Positions 58,746 to 64,000 of a stretch of 64,000 nt of DNA are shown piece after piece. Where the stretch lies: the NCBI RefSeq assembly GCF_014648815.1, contig NZ_BMRV01000004.1, forward strand, positions 372,001 to 436,000, in the 5' to 3' direction. This DNA is from Streptomyces flaveolus (GTDB lineage: Bacteria > Actinomycetota > Actinomycetes > Streptomycetales > Streptomycetaceae). The notes under the pieces were generated by a model. That model worked only from the letters and a program-made list of their open reading frames with translations. It did not search any database and was not told the DNA's origin. How positions within the stretch are numbered: the first letter of the stretch is position 1; each line of letters begins with the position of its first letter. The position numbers were made by a program, and so were the translations under genes.

Positions 58746-59236
58746 GCCGCCCGTCCCTTCATGTGCTCACGTACCGCGGCGAGCAGTCCGTTGCTCGCCG
58801 CCTCCACCATCTCAAGGCATTCCTCGAAGCCGTCCGCACCCCCGTAATAGGGATCCGGTACGTCGAGGTCCCCGCCGTCGGCAGCGGGGTCGTACGACCG
58901 CAGCAGCCGTACCTTGGCCGCGTCCCCCTCCGTGGGCGCGAGCCGCCGCAGCACCCTGAGGTGGCCCGCGTCGAGGGCGACGACGAGGTCGAGATGTGCG
59001 AACCAGGACGGCTGGAACCGGCGGGCCGTGTGGTCGAGGCCGTAGCCGTTGTCCGCCAGGACGGCCACGGTGCGCGGGTCGGCGCCCTCGCCCTCGTGCC
59101 ATCCGTCGGTTCCGGCGCTGTCGACCTCGACGAGGCCCTCGAGCCCGGCCTCCGTCACGCGCGCGTGGAAGACGGCTTCGGCCATCGGGGAGCGGCAGAT
59201 GTTTCCCGTGCACACGAAGCAGACGCGGTAGGTCAC
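58742..59236 (-). CDS. low-molecular-weight protein tyrosine phosphatase
   Basis: 164 residues from GTG (MTYRVCFVCTGNICRSPM) with AGGGACTGA upstream. The phosphate loop is C9-TGNIC-R15 followed by Ser; the general-acid Asp lies in VPDPYYGG. Dephosphorylates phosphotyrosine or arginine-phosphate proteins, matching Hanks kinases. Its start is 5 bases after the holin-like gene and its stop overlaps the lyase gene: a coupled three-gene operon. Confidence 0.93.
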   Translation of the reverse strand: MTYRVCFVCTGNICRSPMAEAVFHARVTEAGLEGLVEVDSAGTDGWHEGEGADPRTVAVLADNGYGLDHTARRFQPSWFAHLDLVVALDAGHLRVLRRLAPTEGDAAKVRLLRSYDPAADGGDLDVPDPYYGGADGFEECLEMVEAASNGLLAAVREHMKGRAA

Positions 59237-59241
59237 GGGGC

Positions 59242-59619
59242 TCAGTCCCTGTCGGGCAGGAAGGCGTTGAGGGCCCAGGACACGACCGAGATGATCAGGC
59301 CGCCCAGGACGGCGGTCCAGAAGCCTTCGACGTGGAAGCTCAGGTCGAGCTTGTCGGCCACCCACGAGGTGAGCAACAGCATGAGCGCGTTGACCACCAG
59401 CGTGAACAGGCCGAGGGTGAGGATGAACAGCGGGAAGGTCAGCACCTGCACGATCGGCTTCACCAGCATGTTCACCAGCCCGAACACCAGGGCGACCACG
59501 ATCAGCGTGGCGGCCTTCTCGCCGGTGCTGCCCCCGGTCAGGGTGATCTTGTCGAGCAGCCACACGGCGACGGCCAGGGCGCCCGCGTTGGCGACCGTCT
59601 TGACTGTGAAATTCTTCAT
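59242..59619 (-). CDS. phage holin family (PF04020-like) membrane protein
   Basis: 125 residues from ATG (MKNFTVKTVANAGALAVAVW). Four hydrophobic segments: AGALAVAVWLLDKITL, EKAATLIVVALVFGLVNML, IVQVLTFPLFILTLGLFTLVVNALMLLLTSWVA and a final GFWTAVLGGLIISVVSWALNAFL. The family (YvlD-like) is chromosomal in many bacteria and, despite its name, is not linked to lysis. Role unknown. First gene of the operon with the LMW phosphatase. Confidence 0.85.
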   Translation of the reverse strand: MKNFTVKTVANAGALAVAVWLLDKITLTGGSTGEKAATLIVVALVFGLVNMLVKPIVQVLTFPLFILTLGLFTLVVNALMLLLTSWVADKLDLSFHVEGFWTAVLGGLIISVVSWALNAFLPDRD

Positions 59620-59678
59620 GTGTCTGATCGTGGCAGACGCGATCGGAAACGAACGGTGAGGCAGGGGCGGACGAGGCG

Positions 59679-59996
59679 ATGAAGGCATTCCGGCTGGCCG
59701 AACTGGAGGCGGAGCGCGCCGCCAACGACGGTGCCTATCTGCAGTTTCTGCGCGAGCGGAACATGTCGGTCGGTCTGTACGCGCTCGACGCGGGCACGGC
59801 GGACCCGCAGAAACCGCACGAGCAGGACGAGGTGTACTTCGTGGTCAGTGGCCGCGCCTCGATCACCGTCGGCCTGGAGACCACCCAGGTCGCCCGCGGC
59901 AGCGTGGTGTACGTGCCGGCCGGCGTCGCCCACAAGTTCCACCACATCAGCGAGGACCTCAGGGTGCTCGTGGTGTTCTCTCCGCCCGAGAGCTGA
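59679..59996 (+). CDS. cupin domain protein
   Basis: 105 residues from ATG with GACGAGG upstream. A single cupin beta barrel: metal ligands in PQKPHEQDEVYFVVSGRA (cupin motif 1: H-x-x-x-E) and VYVPAGVAHKFHH (motif 2). Short stand-alone cupins serve as dioxygenases, isomerases or sensors; function unknown. Divergent from the holin-like gene (59 bases). Confidence 0.85.
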   Translation: MKAFRLAELEAERAANDGAYLQFLRERNMSVGLYALDAGTADPQKPHEQDEVYFVVSGRASITVGLETTQVARGSVVYVPAGVAHKFHHISEDLRVLVVFSPPES

Positions 59997-60173
59997 GTCG
60001 CGACCCCGGGGTTCCCTAGGGGATCGGTCAGGGGGAGACAAGGGGTACGAGGGCCCTGCCGGGGCCCTCACGGCCCTAGCATCGAGTGCAGGACATCAGG
60101 AGATTCCCAGCGGGATCCCGGGGCCACCCAAGGACCCGGCACTCGAACGGGCGGAAAGGCAAGGACGAGGGCG

Positions 60174-60386
60174 ATGCGAGAGATCTTCACGGGACTGCCG
60201 TGGTGGGTGAAGTGGATCGCGGTGCCGGTCATCGCCCTGGTCGTGTTCGGCGGGCTGATCGCCAGTGTGGTCGGCTTCGTGATCGGACTGCTGTTCAAGC
60301 TGCTGCTCTTCGTGGCGCTCGTCGGCGGACTGATCTACGTCGTACGCAAGTTCATGACGAGTTCCTCGTCCCGCAGCGACTGGTGA
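60174..60386 (+). CDS. DUF5326 family small membrane protein
   Basis: 70 residues from ATG with AAGGACGAGG upstream. One long or two adjacent membrane helices (WIAVPVIALVVFGGLIASVVG and IGLLFKLLLFVALVGGLIYVV), with a short basic tail. I recall this as a Streptomyces family beside ssgR; function unknown. Confidence 0.75.
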   Translation: MREIFTGLPWWVKWIAVPVIALVVFGGLIASVVGFVIGLLFKLLLFVALVGGLIYVVRKFMTSSSSRSDW

Positions 60387-60582
60387 GAGCCGGGGGACAC
60401 CGGTGGCGGTAACAGGAATCACCGGTTCCCTCGCGCGAGGGAAGTTTCCCGGACGGGCCGTCGGCACGCGGTGACCGGCGGTTAGAGTCCGGAACTCCAC
60501 GCGGGGGCGACCCCGCGAGCGGCGTACACCCCACCCGTGTTTCCCCGCACGGGCTGCCCCCCTCGCGTTCCGGGAGTGACCC
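60387..60582 (+). promoter_or_regulatory. leader region before ssgR
   Basis: About 195 GC-rich bases; no clear promoter hexamers, RNA gene or ORF could be seen beyond the GGGAG ribosome site for ssgR. Confidence 0.3.
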
Positions 60583-61440
60583 TTGGCCACGGCTGACACC
60601 GCATTCGTACCGCCGCACGCACTGCCCGTGCAGCCCCGTTCGGCACCCCGGACACCCCCCACCCCCGCCGCACCGCCGTCCACGGACCCGCCCGCGGTGA
60701 CCCTCATCGGGTCGGTACAGCGCGCGATGCGCCTTCTGGAGTGCGTCGCGGAGCACGCGTACGGGGCTCCCGCCAAGCAGCTGGCCCGTGAGACGAAACT
60801 GGCGCTGCCCACGGCCTACCACCTGCTGCGCACGCTCGTGCACGAGGGATATCTGCGCCGCGACAAGGGTTTGTTCTTCCTCGGGGAGGCGGCCGAGCGG
60901 CTGGGCAGCAGCGGGGCCGAGCAGAAACGTCGCAGCACAGTCGTCGACGCGCTGGCACGCTGGCGCGACGCGATCGGCGTTCCCGTCTACTACGCCATGT
61001 ACCGCGACGGCGAGATCGAGATCATGTGCGTCTCCGACACCCCGGGCAATCCCGCCGTGGAGGAGTGGGCGGACTTCCGCGAGACCGGGCACGCGCACGC
61101 CATCGGCCAGTGCCTGCTGTCGCAGCTGGACGAGGAAGCCCGCCGCGACCACCTCGACCGCTATCCGGTGAGCCCCGTGACGCCGTACACGGTGCGTGAC
61201 GGAGTCAGTCTGATGAAACGACTGGAACGTACGCGACGGATGACGCCGGTGACCGAACGCCAGGAGTACGCCCTGGGGACGGTCTGTGCGGCGATCCCGA
61301 TCACCATCGGCACCACGGCCGCGACGATGGCCCTCTCTCTGCCCGCACACCAGGCCGACCGGCTGCTGCCCGCGGCGCAGCGTCTGCAGAACGAAATGGG
61401 CCGGCTCCTGGGGTCACTAGCGATCTCTATCAGTATCTGA
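60583..61440 (+). CDS. ssgR: IclR family regulator SsgR
   Basis: 285 residues if started at a TTG 6 bases after GGGAG; TTG starts are rare, and a later start (MRLLECVAEHAYG region, GTG of VTLIGSVQ) is possible. An N-terminal winged helix (about 40-105: VTLIGSVQRAMRLLECVAEH, LPTAYHLLRTLVHEGYLRRD) and an IclR effector domain (EIEIMCVSDTPGNPAVEEWADF, GTVCAAIPITIGTTAATMALSL). In S. coelicolor SsgR activates ssgA at the onset of sporulation. It directly precedes ssgA by 99 bases. Confidence 0.92.
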   Translation: MATADTAFVPPHALPVQPRSAPRTPPTPAAPPSTDPPAVTLIGSVQRAMRLLECVAEHAYGAPAKQLARETKLALPTAYHLLRTLVHEGYLRRDKGLFFLGEAAERLGSSGAEQKRRSTVVDALARWRDAIGVPVYYAMYRDGEIEIMCVSDTPGNPAVEEWADFRETGHAHAIGQCLLSQLDEEARRDHLDRYPVSPVTPYTVRDGVSLMKRLERTRRMTPVTERQEYALGTVCAAIPITIGTTAATMALSLPAHQADRLLPAAQRLQNEMGRLLGSLAISISI

Positions 61441-61539
61441 AAACTCACTCCTTGTGATCTGGTGTGTACGTTAAGCAAGATGCCACCAGTGTTAGAGGTT
61501 TGATTCCCGGACAGTCGACGGCGAATGACGGGGTAGGCG

Positions 61540-61977
61540 ATGGGCGAGTCCGTACAGGCAGAGGTCATGATGAGCTTTCTCGTGTCCGAGGAGCTCTCTT
61601 TCCGCATCCCGGTGGAGCTGCGCTACCAGACCTGTGATCCCTACGCGGTGCGGCTGACCTTCCATCTGCCTGGCGATGCCCCGGTGACCTGGGCCTTCGG
61701 CCGGGAGCTGCTGGTCGACGGGGTGGGCACGCCGTGCGGTGACGGTGATGTGCGCATCGCGCCCGTCGACCCGGGGCCGCTGGCCGAGGTGCTGATCCGT
61801 CTCCAGGTCGGCAGCGACCAGGCGCTGTTCCGTTCCTCGGCGGCGCCGCTCGTGGCGTTCCTCGACCGGACCGACAAGCTCGTGCCGCTGGGTCAGGAAG
61901 GCGCGCTCGCCGACTTCGACGCACACCTCGACGAGGCGCTGGACCGCATCCTGGCCGAGGAGCAGAGCGCGGGCTGA
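61540..61977 (+). CDS. ssgA: sporulation and cell division protein SsgA
   Basis: 145 residues from ATG (MGESVQAEVMMSFLV); an inner ATG 10 codons on could give 135. An SsgA-like (SALP) family protein, unique to sporulating actinomycetes, that localises FtsZ recruitment through SsgB and triggers septation. Family features: LSFRIPVELRYQTCDPYAVRLTFHL, WAFGRELLVDGV and a C-terminal acidic helix FDAHLDEALDRIL. Expression follows SsgR. The genus marker of the window. Confidence 0.96.
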   Translation: MGESVQAEVMMSFLVSEELSFRIPVELRYQTCDPYAVRLTFHLPGDAPVTWAFGRELLVDGVGTPCGDGDVRIAPVDPGPLAEVLIRLQVGSDQALFRSSAAPLVAFLDRTDKLVPLGQEGALADFDAHLDEALDRILAEEQSAG

Positions 61978-62087
61978 ACCGTTACGGCGGTCATGGGCGG
62001 TGGCGTAACGCTTCGTCAGGTTGCCCACCTCTGCAGGAACGATTCTGCACAGGGGGGCCCGCCGTGCCGTGAGGGCGCCCGGGCGGG

Positions 62088-63644
62088 TCAGCGCTTGCGG
62101 CGGCGGCCCCGCCCACCACGCGCCGGCGCCGGCCCGGCACCCGGCGCCGCACCGGCGTCCCGCGCGGCCGGACGGTCGGCCGAGACGACCAGGGCCGCCA
62201 GGGCGGTGGTGACCGGCACGGATGCGACCAGGCCGATCGAGCCCACCAGCGTGCGCACGATCTCCTCCGCGACCAGCTCGCTGTTGGCGACCGTCCCCAC
62301 GCTGCTCTGGGCGATCGAGAACAGCAGCAGCAGCGGCAGCGCGGCGCCCGCGTAGGCGAGGACGAGCGTGTTGACGACGGAGGCGATGTGGTCACGGCCG
62401 ATGCGGATACCCGCGCGGTACAGGCCGCGCCAGCCCATCGTCGGATTGGCCTCGTGCAACTCCCAGACCGCAGACGTCTGGGTGACCGTCACGTCGTCGA
62501 GGACACCGAGCGAACCGATGATGACCCCGGCGAGCAGCAGACCGCTCATGTCGATCGACGGATACAAGCCGTGGATCAGGCCGGTGTTGTCGTCGGTGTT
62601 GCCCGTGAGCGCGGCCCAGTCGATGAACAGCGACCCCAGAACGCCGATCAGCAGCAGCGAGACCAGGGTTCCGAGCACCGCCACGGAGGTCCGCGCCGAC
62701 AGTCCGTGGCACAGATACAGCGCGATCAGCATGATGGCGCTGGACCCGATCACCGCCACGAGCAGCGGGTTCGAGCCCTGCAGGATGGCGGGCAGGATGA
62801 AGAAGTTCAGCAGCAGGAAGCTGATGGCCAGCGAGACCAGGGCCATCAGACCCCGCAGCCGGCCGACGACCACGACGGCGACCGCGAAGATGCCGGCGAG
62901 CAGGGCCATCGGGAAACCGCGGTCGATGTCGGTCACCGAGTACTGCAGGTCCTTCGGCGCGGAGGGCTCGTAGGCGACCACCACCTTCTGGCCCTCGTGC
63001 AACTGACGTGTCTGGTCCGGCTGCACGATCTCGGTGAAGGTGCGGCCCTTGTCCTTGCCGGTGTCGACGCGGATCGTCGCCCGCTTGCAGTCGCCGTTCT
63101 CCTGCTGCACCGCGGAGGAGCCCTCGGCGGTGGAGGTGTCGCCGGTGGGGGGAACGCCGGAGGCGTTGACGGACTTGCAGCTCAGTCTGTCCACGTTGGT
63201 GACGGTGGCCTGTTGCGTCTGCCGGTCGAAGCCGACGCCGGTGCGCTCGTGCGGTGGCGCGCCGCCCGGCCAGAGCACGGCGAGCCCGACCAGGACCGCC
63301 ACGCCGAACGGGATGAGGACCGCCGCGATGACCTTCCGCAGATGCCGTGAAACGGGCGCCGCGGGCCCGTGGCCGTGTCCGTGCGAGTGTCCGTGCCCAC
63401 CACCGCCACCGTGTCCGCCGCTGCCGGTGTGGTCACCGCCGGCTCCGTGCGCCGTCTCGCCCCCCGGCCCGTAGCGGGGGCCGTGGCCGCCGACGCCAGA
63501 GGCGTGTCCGTGACCCGCTTCACGTCTCCCGCCCCCGTAGGGGCCTCCGGTGGCATGGCCTTCCGCACGCCCGTCGCCTGCTTGCGCGCCCGGGCCGCGG
63601 CGAGGTTCGTGCGGCGGGTAGGGAGGGTGCTGGGTCGTGGTCAC
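62088..63644 (-). CDS. YibE/F family membrane protein
   Basis: 518 residues from GTG. The N-terminal ~100 residues are Gly/His-rich (repeated GHGHSHG), possibly metal-binding. One helix (KVIAAVLIPFGVAVLVGLAVL) is followed by an extracytoplasmic part with a single Cys pair (SCKSVNASG, NGDCKRATI), then about seven membrane helices (MALLAGIFAVAVVVVGRLRG, GLMALVSLAISFLLL, NPLLVAVIGSSAIMLIALY...). YibE/F proteins are multispanning transporters or channels of unknown substrate. It is divergent from thiC with 250 bases between. Confidence 0.88.
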   Translation of the reverse strand: MTTTQHPPYPPHEPRRGPGAQAGDGRAEGHATGGPYGGGRREAGHGHASGVGGHGPRYGPGGETAHGAGGDHTGSGGHGGGGGHGHSHGHGHGPAAPVSRHLRKVIAAVLIPFGVAVLVGLAVLWPGGAPPHERTGVGFDRQTQQATVTNVDRLSCKSVNASGVPPTGDTSTAEGSSAVQQENGDCKRATIRVDTGKDKGRTFTEIVQPDQTRQLHEGQKVVVAYEPSAPKDLQYSVTDIDRGFPMALLAGIFAVAVVVVGRLRGLMALVSLAISFLLLNFFILPAILQGSNPLLVAVIGSSAIMLIALYLCHGLSARTSVAVLGTLVSLLLIGVLGSLFIDWAALTGNTDDNTGLIHGLYPSIDMSGLLLAGVIIGSLGVLDDVTVTQTSAVWELHEANPTMGWRGLYRAGIRIGRDHIASVVNTLVLAYAGAALPLLLLFSIAQSSVGTVANSELVAEEIVRTLVGSIGLVASVPVTTALAALVVSADRPAARDAGAAPGAGPAPARGGRGRRRKR

Positions 63645-63726
63645 CGACCGATCATCGCAAGAACGAGGGGGGCCCTCTGTTCACCGCGCCCGAATTGACG
63701 CTAGCGTGGGGGCACCTTTGTACACG

Positions 63727-63890
63727 CGGGAGCTCGGAGCACCGGGCTGAGAGGGCGCTGACCTCCGTCCCAGCGACGTTTCACGGGAAACATCACCGCC
63801 ATCGAGTGATGTTGACCACGAGGCGTCGTCAGACGGAAACGGCTGCGTCGACCGCTGAACCTGTTACCGGGTAATGCCGGCGTAGGGAGT
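63727..63890 (+). ncRNA. TPP (THI-box) riboswitch upstream of thiC
   Basis: The conserved pieces are CTGAGAG (63747-63753), CTGAACCTG (63855-63863) and GTAATGCCGGCGTAGGGAGT (63871-63890), the TPP aptamer signature. The P3 helix holds an unusual insert of about 90 bases with a parS-like sequence (63778-63791) and a perfect 8-bp hairpin AACATCAC / GTGATGTT (63789-63813). It ends 7 bases before the thiC ATG, so control is probably at translation initiation. Outer boundaries are approximate. Confidence 0.93.
63778..63791. other. parS-like site inside the riboswitch (one mismatch)
   Basis: GTTTCACGGGAAAC: one central mismatch (T to G) from parS, in the variable P3 arm of the TPP riboswitch. Confidence 0.5.
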
Positions 63891-63897
63891 AGGTCTC

Positions 63898-64000
63898 ATG
63901 ACCATCAAGGACGCACGCACGCCTGCCTCCGCCCACCACTCCGTCGAGGCGGAGTCCGCGGAGGCCGGGAAGTCCATCGGCTGGCACAAGGCGTACGTCG
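63898..64000 (+). CDS. thiC: phosphomethylpyrimidine synthase ThiC (5' fragment)
   Basis: The first 34 residues (MTIKDARTPASAHHSVEAES...) end KSIGWHKAYV; the rest lies outside the window. ThiC is a radical-SAM enzyme converting AIR to HMP phosphate in thiamine synthesis. Assignment rests on this N terminus, which matches the Streptomyces ThiC start, and on the TPP riboswitch directly upstream. Confidence 0.9.
   Translation, partial: MTIKDARTPASAHHSVEAESAEAGKSIGWHKAYV

Overview
The window is a high-GC actinobacterial chromosome segment carrying the replication origin of a Streptomyces species. The gene order around dnaA (gyrA, gyrB, DUF721, recF, gnd, dnaN, oriC, dnaA, rpmH, rnpA, yidD, yidC, jag, rsmG, parA, parB), a cluster of about 18 DnaA boxes of the TTGTCCACA type between dnaN and dnaA, many GTTTCACGTGAAAC parS sites, and the Streptomyces-specific sporulation pair ssgR/ssgA all point to this genus. 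The order runs parallel to the S. coelicolor region from roughly SCO3870 to SCO3928.

Layout. 1-4.1 kb: the 3' end of a Ser/Thr protein kinase, a secreted protein, small conserved proteins (DLW-39 type, a secreted Ala-rich protein, a ferredoxin-like-sized cytosolic protein) and tRNA-Ile(GAT). 4.2-14 kb (minus strand): DUF3566, gyrA, gyrB, DUF721, recF, gnd and dnaN. 14-15.07 kb: oriC plus an unexplained array of about 22-bp imperfect repeats. 15.07-17.03 kb: dnaA (minus strand). 17.4-23.5 kb (plus strand): the rpmH-rnpA-yidD-yidC-jag operon, rsmG and parAB. 23.8-34.3 kb: an acetyltransferase, then the minus-strand trxA/trxB, anti-sigma factor/sigM, pseudokinase, murJ and a large secreted DUF6049 protein. 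34.5-47.4 kb: CCA-adding enzyme, LppU-like lipoprotein-family protein, MFS transporter, inositol-phosphate synthase with its PadR regulator, a class A penicillin-binding protein, a GT87-type mannosyltransferase-like membrane protein, an alanine-racemase-family protein and FemX. 47.7-54.2 kb: rpsF-ssb-rpsR-rplI, a MATE transporter, dnaB and a serine beta-lactamase-family protein. 54.3-61.98 kb: acetyltransferases, a Nudix hydrolase, a LysR regulator, a cystathionine lyase/LMW phosphatase/holin-like operon, a cupin, DUF5326, ssgR and ssgA. 62-64 kb: a YibE/F membrane protein, a TPP riboswitch and the start of thiC.

How it works together. The left half holds initiation and elongation factors (DnaA, DnaN, RecF, gyrase). 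Segregation (ParA/ParB) sits right of the origin, with 14 parS or near-parS sites spread from 21.1 to 63.8 kb and none seen to the left. DnaA boxes also occur outside oriC, at the dnaA promoter, beside dnaN, upstream of parA and as a six-box cluster upstream of dnaB. Cell-wall genes (murJ and its pseudokinase, a class A PBP, femX, ssgA) and thiol redox/stress genes (trxAB, sigM) make up much of the rest.

The window is overwhelmingly core genome: no insertion sequences, prophage or CRISPR arrays were seen. The most unusual items are structural DNA features: the repeat array beside oriC, parS sites buried in longer perfect palindromes between convergent genes, DnaA boxes before dnaB and parA, and a parS-like sequence inside the thiC riboswitch.
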